From NCBI GenBank assembly GCA_965248685.1, contig CBDFKC010000004.1:496001-560000 (forward strand): DNA of 64,000 bases, written 5' to 3'. Both the position numbers and the translations under genes were made by a program. The stretch is from VYFG01 sp965248685. Its GTDB lineage: Bacteria > Pseudomonadota > Gammaproteobacteria > Arenicellales > Poriferihabitantaceae. Positions 1 through 8,747 of this stretch are shown here, one piece after another (position 1 is the stretch's first letter; each line of letters opens with the position of its first letter). The notes under the pieces are model-generated. The model did not search any database, was not told the origin of the DNA, and saw only the letters and a list, made by a program, of their open reading frames with translations.

Positions 1-899
1 GCAATAAGTGTGGAGCCACTACCAACAAAAGGATCAAGTACAACACCGTCTGGTGGTGTAACCAGTGTAATCAAATGCTCCATTAAAGAAACAGGCTTTA
101 CTGTAGGGTGAAAGTTTCGGCAAGAACCGCCAGCGCCTCGATGTGGCGTATGGCCGTTCTTTTTGCTGTGCGTTCGTTCATGTGCCTGTTTCAGTGCAAA
201 GTCACCAAGTCCTTTATCTCGTTCAAGTAAGCTAGGTTTCGCACAATAAAAATAAGATGCCCAACTTTCACTTAATCCGCTATGGACAACGTTTGCGGGG
301 AAGCGGCCCTTGGGACTGCGAGAATTAATGGGGACAATTTTTGGATTACCTCCACTATATTTATGACTTGAATAGTCGCGATCAGATTTCACTCTACTGC
401 GGTCAATATTTAAACCACCCGTTCCAAATTGTAAAACATTATCTACAACCGTGCCAGAAAACGGCTTTCTTGCAAGAACAATGGGTTCATGGGCAGGTTT
501 TAGCGTTGTACCCCAACCGTGCCAATTTTGGGCCTTTGTGGCTCCATATATTCGCTCCATAGCCAAGTTGATATTGTAGGAACGTGGAAATCCGCTACCA
601 TATAGCCACATGATTTGATCTCGTATTTCAAACCCTGCTTGCTCGATGCTGGTGGCTGCAAGGTGGTAAGTTCGGCTTCCAGAAAATGAAACTAGATGAC
701 TACCTGGTTTTAGCACTCTGAATGCTTCTTTCCATACAGAATCATTTGGAACTTCCGAATCCCACTTCATACCAAGAAATGAAATCCCATACGGTGGATC
801 GGTTACAATGGCATCTATGGAATTATCTTCAAAATTCTTAAGAACATCTGAAGAATCACCAGTATATATTTTGTTGAGTCGGGTGGTTTTGTTTTTCAT
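1..899 (-). CDS. Beta-class site-specific DNA methyltransferase (partial, runs off left edge)
   Basis: Likely transfers a methyl group from S-adenosylmethionine to an amino group of adenine or cytosine in DNA. The reading frame opens at an ATG at 899 and stays open to base 1 (about 299 residues), so the C-terminus is missing. The catalytic motif IV DPPYG lies near residue 32 and the SAM-binding motif I DPFVGSGST near residue 290; this order (IV before I, with a target-recognition region between) is that of the beta class. HPTVKP, the motif usually just before motif I, is also present. A purine-rich stretch about 9 nt upstream can serve as ribosome-binding site. It is the last visible gene of a leftward run after the HerA/TraD-like ATPase. 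No restriction endonuclease is visible, so it may be an orphan anti-restriction or epigenetic methylase of the mobile element. Confidence 0.93.
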   Translation of the reverse strand, partial: MKNKTTRLNKIYTGDSSDVLKNFEDNSIDAIVTDPPYGISFLGMKWDSEVPNDSVWKEAFRVLKPGSHLVSFSGSRTYHLAATSIEQAGFEIRDQIMWLYGSGFPRSYNINLAMERIYGATKAQNWHGWGTTLKPAHEPIVLARKPFSGTVVDNVLQFGTGGLNIDRSRVKSDRDYSSHKYSGGNPKIVPINSRSPKGRFPANVVHSGLSESWASYFYCAKPSLLERDKGLGDFALKQAHERTHSKKNGHTPHRGAGGSCRNFHPTVKPVSLMEHLITLVTPPDGVVLDPFVGSGSTLI

Positions 900-1006
900 A
901 TAAGTATCTCTTACAGTTTAATTGCGGTGAATTAATACTGCATTCGGGCATAGGTAATGAAAATGTCAGCGTTTTCTCCTATATGCACATATAGTCCTGT
1001 TATTGA

Positions 1007-2191
1007 TTATTTCTTCACCATTGAAGCGTAACCAGAAAGAGTTTTTGCAGAAAAAGGCTTTGAAGGTACGCCGTCAATCATTAGCTTCAGATATATCCTA
1101 TAGTTTGGTAAAGACGTTAAATCGCTGAAGCTAAATGTTGGATAAAATTCTCCTGCCATATATTTTGCATCGGAGATACCCAATCTGAATGCAACTGTGG
1201 TACCAACGTTACCAAGTACAGCATCCTTTATTTCAGCGTTGAGTTGTGACAAAAACTGATTAGCAAGGATAAGACCTACCCCGTATTTTCGCAATTCTGA
1301 CAGCATGTTAGCTAAAGATAGAGTACTGAATGATTGGAACTCATCGACGTACACCATAAAAGGTCGTCTGCTTTCTTCAGGGATATTTACTCGAGAAAAG
1401 GAAGCCAATCCAATAGCGTTTAAAAGTAAGCCTCCCAGGAGCGTTGTGGCATCTTCTCCGATAGAGCCTTTCGACAAGTTGATGATGACCGTTTTTCCTT
1501 CATCCATAGCCTGACGGAAGGATACTTGACGTTTGTTATCGACAAGAATCTTTTTGAGAATAGGATTTGATAGGAAAGCGCCAACTTTGTTCAATATTGG
1601 AGCAACAGCATTCGCTCTTTGAAAAGGGTGATATTTATCAAATTCACCTGTCCAGAATTTTTCCACCTCAGAGTTAGTAACCTGGCTTATACATTGCTTC
1701 CTATATTCCTTGTCCAGAAGAATTCTTGGAATATCAGAAAAATCTGCCTTATCTTGATCAAGCAATGTCAGCAGTACATTTCTCAAGATATGTTCCATTT
1801 TTACGCCCCAGGATTTGGAATCGTTCAGCTTCCGTAATATTTCAATAACACCTGATGCTACAAGTGACCGTTTGTCTTGGGCTACCTTCTTGAGTGGATT
1901 AAATCCAAGACAGCAAGTCAGGCTTGCCACATCCAAATGCAGTAAATCAGAGTATTTATTTGCAGGCCAGGCTTTAACGATAGAGGCTGCAAGATCGCCA
2001 TGAGGGTCAACCAGGGCAAAACCTTGTTTGGCATCTATATCTTGATTCATCATGCAGCGTAAAAGCGTGGACTTTCCTGTTCCAGTCTTGCCGATGATAT
2101 AGGTATGAGAAATCCTATCTTGGCTCCTTACACCAAACTTTGTACATGAGTTCCTATAATTGGTTTGTCCAAGATAAGTAATGCTGGTCAC
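1007..2191 (-). CDS. HerA/TraD-like P-loop ATPase of a mobile element
   Basis: A cytoplasmic ATPase of the FtsK/HerA superfamily, related to the DNA-pumping ATPases TraD/VirD4 of conjugation. Walker A GKTGTGKS is at residues 34-41, a DPHGDL motif at 62-67 and Walker B MVYVDEF at about 279-285, followed by a region (ILANQFLSQL, about 308-317) typical of these ATPases. The start is a GTG at 2191. At 394 residues it is compact, with no N-terminal membrane helices, so it resembles soluble HerA-type members found on integrative elements rather than a full coupling protein. No other type IV secretion genes are visible. It lies between a small DNA-binding gene and the methyltransferase, all leftward. 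DNA translocation or transfer is inference; the ATPase call is firm. Confidence 0.85.
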   Translation of the reverse strand: MTSITYLGQTNYRNSCTKFGVRSQDRISHTYIIGKTGTGKSTLLRCMMNQDIDAKQGFALVDPHGDLAASIVKAWPANKYSDLLHLDVASLTCCLGFNPLKKVAQDKRSLVASGVIEILRKLNDSKSWGVKMEHILRNVLLTLLDQDKADFSDIPRILLDKEYRKQCISQVTNSEVEKFWTGEFDKYHPFQRANAVAPILNKVGAFLSNPILKKILVDNKRQVSFRQAMDEGKTVIINLSKGSIGEDATTLLGGLLLNAIGLASFSRVNIPEESRRPFMVYVDEFQSFSTLSLANMLSELRKYGVGLILANQFLSQLNAEIKDAVLGNVGTTVAFRLGISDAKYMAGEFYPTFSFSDLTSLPNYRIYLKLMIDGVPSKPFSAKTLSGYASMVKK

Positions 2192-2269
2192 TCAACAATC
2201 TTGCCAGATGGTGGCAATTTTCCAAGACAGAGAAATCTTGTTTGATATGGAATCTGGGGAATGAGGGCG

Positions 2270-2491
2270 CTATCGCGCCCTCACCTTGTCCAAATAGTCG
2301 GCCACATCTCGCACGTCTGCAACACGATATTTCCCAGCTTTAAAGGTATGCACAGGGCATGAGCCAGATGATATAGCATTAAGCAGAACGCGCGTAGTTT
2401 TGTAGTGCAACACCTTCGAAAGCTGTTGGGTGTCGAGCGTTAAACTGCCGTGCTGTTCGTACAATATGGTTGCGGTTTCACTTAAAGGCAT
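2270..2491 (-). CDS. Small winged-helix DNA-binding protein (excisionase/PrtN-like)
   Basis: A 73-residue protein with a compact helix-turn-helix layout: a tyrosine-rich N-terminal helix, a QLSKVLHYKTTRVLL segment that looks like the recognition helices, a turn PVHTFKAGKYRVADV resembling a wing, then a final helix ending in basic residues. This pattern is seen in small excisionase/AlpA-like and pyocin-activator (PrtN)-like proteins of mobile elements. I place the start at the second ATG (2491): a GGAG box lies 8 nt before it but only 2 nt before the ATG at 2497. It follows the truncated recombinase and precedes the ATPase, fitting a regulator or recombination-directionality role. No catalytic residues are visible; the exact family is uncertain. 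Confidence 0.6.
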   Translation of the reverse strand: MPLSETATILYEQHGSLTLDTQQLSKVLHYKTTRVLLNAISSGSCPVHTFKAGKYRVADVRDVADYLDKVRAR

Positions 2492-2779
2492 AAGCATGTC
2501 TCCACGCTGTAATCCTCAAGATCACTACGACAGCTATTGGCAGGTTTGGATATTTCCTAAGAAAACATACCAAACGTACCCCTTCATTTGATTTGTTGTG
2601 TGCTTTTCTCAAGCATCACAACGAAAGTTGATGATGTGAGTCAACACAACAGAGTTTTGAAGGAACTGTAGTTATAACTATACGTGAAATGGACTAAATT
2701 GGCAAAAACAGGATAGTGTTTTGCTGTAGTTTTGTTGATCGAAACAATTTCGGCCGTTTTGTGGACAATAACGCGTGTC

Positions 2780-3817
2780 TTAAGAGGGTGGGTATAATAG
2801 GGTGATTTTGATGTTGGTAGTGCCAACATCAATTCGCTGGGTTATTAGTTCTACTAATTGTCTTTTAGATTGGTCTGGTATTGCAGCCCACGCATCACCA
2901 AATGCTTTCAAAGGCTGATTGCTCAAAAAGCTTTCTAATTCGGAATTTCCCTGAATGGATGCATTGATAGTATTGAGAGAAAAATCTATCTCATTTATCC
3001 TCTCTTCTAATGGATGGTTCTTTTTAATGAACCGTTTTTCAGAAATCGATTCGTTGATATACAGGTCGTATAGTTTATCGGCTTCCGATTCGAGTTTCTT
3101 TTTTTCTGTTCGGAGAGTTTCCAATTTAGAAAATTCATTCATTTCAGATTTTCTTTCTTCGGAGATTTCTATGATCAATTTTAGATCAAGTGAATACGAA
3201 GAAATTTGGTGCTGAAAAATGGCCGCCATAATTTCAGCTTCGATACTCAATTTACACTGTGCGCAAGAATAGCTTCGTCTACCAAAGGGGCGATGCATTT
3301 TTCCGCCACAAGCACAATATATGTAGTCAGCAAATACAGCCTTTGGCTGTTTGGCTGCAGGGGTGGATTCTTGGCCAATCAGTAGCTTTTGAGCTTCATT
3401 CCAAACGTCTTGCTCGATCAGTCTTTGGATTGGTGGAAACTTCCATTCTGACTCGGGTTTCAATACGGTGTATTTATTCCCTCCCTTACTTGGCAGGAAA
3501 TTATCCTTGTGGTGGCCGGTTACGATTGGATCGTGCAGGAATCGATTAATGCTGCTGTCGGAAAATTTGGCACCCGATCTTGTGCGATAACCCATTTGGT
3601 TTAGCTTATTTGCTACTACTAGCTTTCTTTTGTGGGCCAGGAAGAGTTGGTATATGAGCTTCCTAACGGGAGCTTCTGCCGGCTCAGGTTCGTAATGACC
3701 ATCGGCAGTTCTTTTATAGCCATAAGGTGCGGCACCGCCTGAACGACTAGCTTTAGCTAGATATTTTTGATCCATTTCTTCAGGCCCCATCTTTGTATTT
3801 GTTATTCTAAGGCGCAC
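2780..3817 (-). CDS. Large serine recombinase-like protein lacking the catalytic resolvase domain
   Basis: Contains only the DNA-binding parts of a large serine recombinase. A Recombinase domain is recognisable from GAAPYGYKR at about residue 28 through the helix SGAKFSDSSINRFLHDP. Then come a zinc ribbon (C-x-C at about 170 and C-x2-C at about 188) and a long charged coiled coil (about 210-270). The N-terminal domain of about 140 residues with the catalytic serine is absent: upstream the frame reaches a TGA at 3872-3874, and an XRE gene occupies the place where it should be. The start is a GTG at 3817, 35 nt after the XRE stop; an internal ATG at 3787 is an alternative. It could be a decayed recombinase or a domesticated DNA-binding partner of the intact recombinase at 21.8 kb. 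Confidence 0.8.
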   Translation of the reverse strand: MRLRITNTKMGPEEMDQKYLAKASRSGGAAPYGYKRTADGHYEPEPAEAPVRKLIYQLFLAHKRKLVVANKLNQMGYRTRSGAKFSDSSINRFLHDPIVTGHHKDNFLPSKGGNKYTVLKPESEWKFPPIQRLIEQDVWNEAQKLLIGQESTPAAKQPKAVFADYIYCACGGKMHRPFGRRSYSCAQCKLSIEAEIMAAIFQHQISSYSLDLKLIIEISEERKSEMNEFSKLETLRTEKKKLESEADKLYDLYINESISEKRFIKKNHPLEERINEIDFSLNTINASIQGNSELESFLSNQPLKAFGDAWAAIPDQSKRQLVELITQRIDVGTTNIKITLLYPPS

Positions 3818-3852
3818 AAGAATTAAGCTTTCCCCGCCGATGTTTGTATGAT

Positions 3853-4113
3853 CTAAGTCCCATATGTTTTCTCAAATTCAATCACAAACTCAGATAAACT
3901 TTTCCCAAAAATACCACAGATCGTCTCAAGCTGAACAAGATCTATCCGTATATCACCTTTTTCCATTTTCGTATAGGCGCCTTGGGTAATTTTAAACTTT
4001 TCAGCTACAGCAGATTGATACATACCACTCTCTTTTCGTTTCTCTTTGTAGTAGTGAAAGAAAGCTCTTGTACCTTGGAGAATGAATAGATTTTTCCATT
4101 TCTTGTTGTACAT
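3853..4113 (-). CDS. XRE-family transcriptional regulator
   Basis: An 86-residue protein whose C-terminal two thirds form a classical Cro/CI helix-turn-helix: QSAVAEKFKITQGAYTKMEKG followed by a helix LVQLETICGIFGKSLSEF. It probably represses the leftward operon it heads (this gene, the catalytic-less recombinase and genes beyond). Two near-identical 13-bp palindromes with TTCCA half-sites lie 15-67 bp upstream of its ATG and are the obvious autoregulatory operators. The first about 25 residues are basic and aromatic and not part of the HTH fold; an internal Met at residue 31 would still leave a complete HTH. Confidence 0.85.
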   Translation of the reverse strand: MYNKKWKNLFILQGTRAFFHYYKEKRKESGMYQSAVAEKFKITQGAYTKMEKGDIRIDLVQLETICGIFGKSLSEFVIEFEKTYGT

Positions 4114-4127
4114 TTGAGAATATTAAA

Positions 4128-4180
4128 TTCCAAGATGGAACTCGCAGTGAAAGGTTGTTGTAATATATTCCATATTGGAA
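4128..4180. promoter_or_regulatory. Pair of palindromic operators upstream of the XRE gene
   Basis: Two 13-bp palindromes, TTCCAAGATGGAA at 4128-4140 and TTCCATATTGGAA at 4168-4180, share the half-site TTCCA/TGGAA around a 3-bp spacer. Their centres are 40 bp apart, near four helical turns, as expected for cooperative dimers on one face of the DNA. They lie just upstream of the leftward XRE gene, so autorepression is the natural reading. The link to that regulator is inferred. Confidence 0.6.
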
Positions 4181-4887
4181 TTTATGTTGTTGCAAAAACG
4201 AATATATGGCGAGTCATTTTCCTGGAATCAGGAAAGGTCGTTCGGTCAATAAACAGAGAAAATATTGTATCGTGGAACTTCGATGAAGCAGTCAATAGCT
4301 GAGGAAAAATTTAGAGGTGTAAACAAAGTTTCGATATTGTTGATCCGTATGCAGAGGTAAATATTAGTGGCACAAAAGAAGAACGAAATTGAAGAAAAAA
4401 GGGTTGTTGGTACCGGTGTAGAAAAATTAGGCAGTGCGTTACATGTAATAAAACATCATATTCACCTAATAAACGCGATCTCGACAATTCACTTAGATCA
4501 TGCAAATTGGCTTCATGTCTTTCAACAAATCAATACTCTCGTTCCGGGCTATAACAGGCAAGATACAAGAAGCTCTTCAATTAATTGACGTTAAAGTTAT
4601 CGATCATATTGTTATAGGAAATAACAACTTCTGTTCAATGTCCGATTTCGTATTGATTTAATTTAAAGCCGCACATATTGTGCAGCATTGTATTAGTTGT
4701 GCTCCTAATTCTCTTTTAGATAACGTTCCAACACTGGGGCATGAACTGCGTGAATTACTACCAATGATGTTACAGCTCACCTTGACTTATTTAGAAAATT
4801 TGTTATAGTTTTTTTACTAAGTTAACTGACTTTTATTAATCGGAAGTCAGTACTTAGCTGTCTTCCATTTTGAAACTAGAGGTAATC
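4181..4887. other. Long intergenic stretch with one weak small frame
   Basis: About 700 bp of AT-rich DNA between the divergent XRE and RadC-like genes. One rightward frame, 4367-4588 (GTG start, 73 residues), has a GAGGT box about 8 nt upstream, but it shows no recognisable domain and I do not call it. The last 100 bp, rich in TTT and TAT tracts, probably hold the promoter of the RadC-like gene. Confidence 0.4.
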
Positions 4888-5367
4888 ATGAAAGAAGACA
4901 GACCCCACCATAGAAGAGTTCTATCCACAAAACAAATAGTAACCAATCGCGACCCATCCAATAACGTCAACACCTGCCATGTTCTTAATGATCCGCAAAG
5001 GTGTCACGAGTATTTCATAAAAGAATTTGCGAAATCACAAAAGAGAACATACTGCATAGCATACTATGACGACTCTCCGAAACTAATTCATTCTGAAACA
5101 CTCTCTGCAATTTACGAGAAAGATCATAAACACCCATACATATTAATGAGAAAAGCAGGTGACATGGGTGCATATGCCATTTTATTGGGGCATAACACGA
5201 ATACAAATTTTGCTTTTCCGCAAAGAACCGATTGCGAAATAGTTTCAACGCTAGTTAGCTCAATGAATAAGTACAAGGTTAGAGTTTTTGATTATATTAT
5301 TGTTAGCAATACAACCTACTTCTCGTTTTCGAGTGCTGGTGAAATAAAAAACATATCATACAATTAA
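4888..5367 (+). CDS. RadC-like JAB-fold protein with degenerate metal site
   Basis: About 159 residues matching the RadC JAB/MPN domain in layout. In RadC the signature is H-x-H-P-x-G ... P-S-x-x-D, followed by a DHIIVG-like strand and a SF motif. Here the signature reads GHNTNTNFAFPQRTD, then VFDYIIVSNTTYFSFSSAGEI. The second His and the Pro/Gly are lost while the first His and the Asp remain, so zinc binding and peptidase-like activity are doubtful. I start at ATG 4888, preceded by AGAGGT; a TTG at 4870 in frame has no such site. It stands alone, facing right, followed by a hairpin terminator. RadC-like genes are common on integrative elements but their function is not established. A second, truncated RadC-like gene lies at 18.5 kb. 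Confidence 0.65.
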   Translation: MKEDRPHHRRVLSTKQIVTNRDPSNNVNTCHVLNDPQRCHEYFIKEFAKSQKRTYCIAYYDDSPKLIHSETLSAIYEKDHKHPYILMRKAGDMGAYAILLGHNTNTNFAFPQRTDCEIVSTLVSSMNKYKVRVFDYIIVSNTTYFSFSSAGEIKNISYN

Positions 5368-5397
5368 TAAGTCTAATTAACTCTGTAAATACATTTT

Positions 5398-5426
5398 GTC
5401 GCTTTGATATTCAAGCGGCTTTTTTT
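5398..5426 (+). terminator. Rho-independent terminator after the RadC-like gene
   Basis: A stem GTCGCTTGA/TCAAGCGGC (one bulged T, one G-U pair, 3-nt loop) at 5398-5419 is followed by seven T. It ends rightward transcription 30 bp after the RadC-like stop and lies just beyond the end of the converging STAND gene. Confidence 0.75.
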
Positions 5427-5444
5427 GTTACTCTAATAGTTTGG

Positions 5445-8400
5445 TTAGGAATTATTCCAGAATGGATACTCTTCATTTTCAAGTATATTAGCAATCTTTT
5501 CTTTAGCACTCTCTGGCAAACTATTTTGATTCAATTTGGACAAAGATATCGCTGCGATCTTAGAGTGTTTTGCTAAGTTAGGATGGCCTAAGGACAAGAG
5601 GACATGATTTCCATGATGAGCGTTTCGGTTTGATTGCTTCCTTATCCACTCTAGATATGTATATGGTGACATAACTTGTTTATATATTTCCTCCTTACAG
5701 TTATGCAGTATTTCTTTACACATATTCTCAACAATTTCAACTCCATGTTCTCGATTTGCTATGATTACACTAGTCACAAGTTCTCTTGGTAATGAATCCC
5801 ACTTTCTAATAATTTTTTTGGTTGCTAATTCCCACGCTCCAACACCGTAGAATGGTAACTTCAAAATGTTTGCGTACCGCCAGTATCTATCCTCATTTCG
5901 TTTGGCAATTTCGGGTTTAAAAAAGTCATCAATTATTTCGCCAATTTTAATTTCGACGATCTTGGGAATATTTAAGTTATCACTAAAAACTCTAAATGCA
6001 CTATGTACGGGACTGATTTCATGTTCTTTATAGTTTTCGATCACTACAATACTCATATTCTTATCACCTGAAATCGTTAACAACGTTGAAAATAGTTGAT
6101 AATTAAAATCAGATGGCTTTGACCCTTTCAAAGCATCAATCGCGATAGTTTTAGCAAGGTCTTCATCTCCATTTTTCAGAGCTCGAATTTTCAGATCAAA
6201 ACTGAGAGTTTGGAAATTCGAATATTCTAGCAATTGATTGCAAATAGCTATCTGAACTTTCTCGCCTACTAATCTTAGTATTGCTTTGATCAATACTTCG
6301 TTAATTATTTGCAACGGAAGTTGATTAGCTATTTCAAGAGCAACATTACCTGCTAAATCAGGCTCAGCATATTTTAAGCATGCTGCCAATTTATTACCTG
6401 AAGTGTTTTCCAAAGATTCCAATTTTCTTAAGCTTGCAGTGGAAAATTGTTGTACTAGGGTTCTGTCACCGCGCCTCAACAAGGCAGCAAATGCTGTATC
6501 ATTAATCAATGTTGAATCCATTGCGTAGATGTTAGGGTTTTCTAATAATTGACTAAATATTTTTGTTTGACCATTCTTATCTACCAATTTAAATGCTACT
6601 TCAATAACACTTACGGAGATTCTATGCAAAGGTAACTGATTAAATATTTTAAGCGCCATTTCACCTGCTAAATCGTCCTCAGCGTAAATTAAACTTGTTG
6701 CCAGTTTTTGATTTGAGGCACTTTCAAAAGTTTCAATTCCCTTCAAGTATTCTGTGGCAGCTTGTTTCGCTGGGTTTTCCCCGCCGCTCTTCATCAGTGC
6801 AGTAAAAATTAAATGGTTAATTAGCACTACATCCATTGTATTGATAATCTCGTTAACAATGCGATTGTCGCCGTGTTTAATGCTAGTAGTAACTACCAGT
6901 GGAGACCAGTTGCCACTACTATCGTACAAGTATCGTTCAAGAATTTTATTCGCCCAATCCCTTTTTATCTCCCACGAAAATTCCTTTGTACGAAAAATAT
7001 AAATTAGATATGTAGAATGGAAACCAGCTCTAAAAGCTTCGTCTATAAAACGCATCTTGATAGTACTTGAAATACCTTTAATATCATCTTCCAATACAAA
7101 GCTATACAGTGGAGTGCTGAAGCTGGTATCTCCCGTATTGACAACAGAATTTGCGAACGACAGTTTTGCATTGAACTCGAATTTAAATGGTGGAGTGTTC
7201 AAAATTCCTATGAGTTCTTCCGCAATAATATCCTGATTGAATGCAATGACATCTTCATCATTTTCTGTCTCGATGCGTATATAGTTAGACAATATATCTT
7301 TAGTAGATATGTCGACGAACGTATTCAAACTTTGGTAATCATGACTACCGAATTCATCTGCAATTTCACAAAAAGTACTTAATTTGATTGGGCTTTTATA
7401 CAGGGAATAAACTGAGGCACAGTAAAATAGAGTTTGGGCCACGCCCGAATGAGACTTGTCTAATTTTTTAAAATCACTTAAAACCATACTAATAATTGTA
7501 GAGGAAAGATCACGAATTAATTCGGTGATGAGAAACTTATTTCCAGATGATTCTTGGTGTATTTTTCCTAAGCACCAAAGTATTAAAAATATAGAGGTGG
7601 ATCTAATAAAGCTTAACTCATAATTAATCGTCTCCTCAGTCTTCCAATCTGGTGCGTTATGTAAAACTTTTTTAAATATTAGATCGTTCTCTTCGGGAGT
7701 TAGCTCAAATACACTCTCTTCCAATGCATAGAGCTTAGCCATTATTATTGAATCGGTATCTCGATCACCTACAACTATTCTAACGTTAGGCAACTCCGCC
7801 AATTGTTGGAATAGTGCTTTCGCTCCACCCAGAGCAGACATAAACTGCTTAACTCGATACCAGTCTTCTATTATTATCAATACTGATTTTTGGTCTATAT
7901 GTCTAATTTCTTCGATTGAGTTAGTTGTTGCAAAATCAACTATTGTTTTATGACTAATCCATACGACTGTAAAGTTTTCATTCTCTCTTAAATCCATGGC
8001 AAGCCTTCTTAGTAATACAGACTTCCCGACACCTCCATTTCCAATAATGTATGCACTTACAGTAGAAATCCTATTTTGGTGAAATGACTCAATCGTAGCT
8101 TCTTTAACTTCTCGATAAATGCTAGGAATGTAATCCCAGTCCTTTAAAATACCGTACCACTGACATTCTTCACGATCCTTCGCAAGATAAAATTGGTATG
8201 GTGTGTAATTCTCCCGCTTTCCAATCTCAAGAATATATTCTAAAAAATTATTATCAATAACGGAAATATAGGAATTACGATTCTCTCGGCCCTCCATGCG
8301 GATAAAGTGAGACTCACTTGATATTTGCGTGTTTTTACTGGCATGAAGATTTTCCAAAAATTCAATCATCATATCTTCAAAGTAATGCTCATTTTTACCA

Positions 8401-8645
8401 TCGAAAAATGACTTGTTTTCCAACACGATTGCTTTTCGTTTTCGTCTTATAAGGCCTACTCTCGGTTTTTGATACCCGCCAAACCAGTTTTCAATACTTT
8501 CATCTGATGCTCCCCGAACTAAGGGTTTAACTGAAAACTCAGATTTTAGTAATTCCTTGAACTCCCTAACATCGTAACCCAAAGAGATCGATAACTTCGA
8601 CATTGCGTTGATATAAGCAGGGTTAGATTTTCTTTTACCCGACAT
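5445..8645 (-). CDS. STAND-class P-loop NTPase with helical-repeat C-terminus (putative defence protein)
   Basis: A 1066-residue STAND-like NTPase. Walker A GNGGVGKS is at residues 202-209, Walker B VLIIIED at 255-261, and VRIVVGDRD at about 288-296 looks like a sensor strand. About 500 helical residues follow, including two homologous segments with a period of 105 residues (KLATSLIYAEDDLAG at 648-662, KLAACLKYAEPDLAG at 752-766), indicating a HEAT/TPR-like superhelix. The N-terminal about 190 residues show no nuclease, TIR, SIR2 or protease motif that I recognise; CQWYGILKDWDYIPSIYRE just before the NTPase looks like a linker found in STAND proteins. Known STAND proteins (Avs, NLR-like) sense phage proteins through the repeat region and fire an N-terminal effector. 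Its place in an island among CBASS and toxin genes supports defence, by inference. It is monocistronic. Confidence 0.8.
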   Translation of the reverse strand: MSGKRKSNPAYINAMSKLSISLGYDVREFKELLKSEFSVKPLVRGASDESIENWFGGYQKPRVGLIRRKRKAIVLENKSFFDGKNEHYFEDMMIEFLENLHASKNTQISSESHFIRMEGRENRNSYISVIDNNFLEYILEIGKRENYTPYQFYLAKDREECQWYGILKDWDYIPSIYREVKEATIESFHQNRISTVSAYIIGNGGVGKSVLLRRLAMDLRENENFTVVWISHKTIVDFATTNSIEEIRHIDQKSVLIIIEDWYRVKQFMSALGGAKALFQQLAELPNVRIVVGDRDTDSIIMAKLYALEESVFELTPEENDLIFKKVLHNAPDWKTEETINYELSFIRSTSIFLILWCLGKIHQESSGNKFLITELIRDLSSTIISMVLSDFKKLDKSHSGVAQTLFYCASVYSLYKSPIKLSTFCEIADEFGSHDYQSLNTFVDISTKDILSNYIRIETENDEDVIAFNQDIIAEELIGILNTPPFKFEFNAKLSFANSVVNTGDTSFSTPLYSFVLEDDIKGISSTIKMRFIDEAFRAGFHSTYLIYIFRTKEFSWEIKRDWANKILERYLYDSSGNWSPLVVTTSIKHGDNRIVNEIINTMDVVLINHLIFTALMKSGGENPAKQAATEYLKGIETFESASNQKLATSLIYAEDDLAGEMALKIFNQLPLHRISVSVIEVAFKLVDKNGQTKIFSQLLENPNIYAMDSTLINDTAFAALLRRGDRTLVQQFSTASLRKLESLENTSGNKLAACLKYAEPDLAGNVALEIANQLPLQIINEVLIKAILRLVGEKVQIAICNQLLEYSNFQTLSFDLKIRALKNGDEDLAKTIAIDALKGSKPSDFNYQLFSTLLTISGDKNMSIVVIENYKEHEISPVHSAFRVFSDNLNIPKIVEIKIGEIIDDFFKPEIAKRNEDRYWRYANILKLPFYGVGAWELATKKIIRKWDSLPRELVTSVIIANREHGVEIVENMCKEILHNCKEEIYKQVMSPYTYLEWIRKQSNRNAHHGNHVLLSLGHPNLAKHSKIAAISLSKLNQNSLPESAKEKIANILENEEYPFWNNS

Positions 8646-8747
8646 ATTGCGTATTTTTAACCTCTTAAAAACAAATAGTTAGATTCAATTGCGACTATAT
8701 CTTACATTATTCTTACGGGATTCTACAGTGACACCTAGGCTTTTGTG

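Noticed and set aside
2641..2832. 63-residue leftward frame overlapping the recombinase end
   Set aside because: No ribosome-binding site, no domain, and it overlaps a well-supported gene in another frame.
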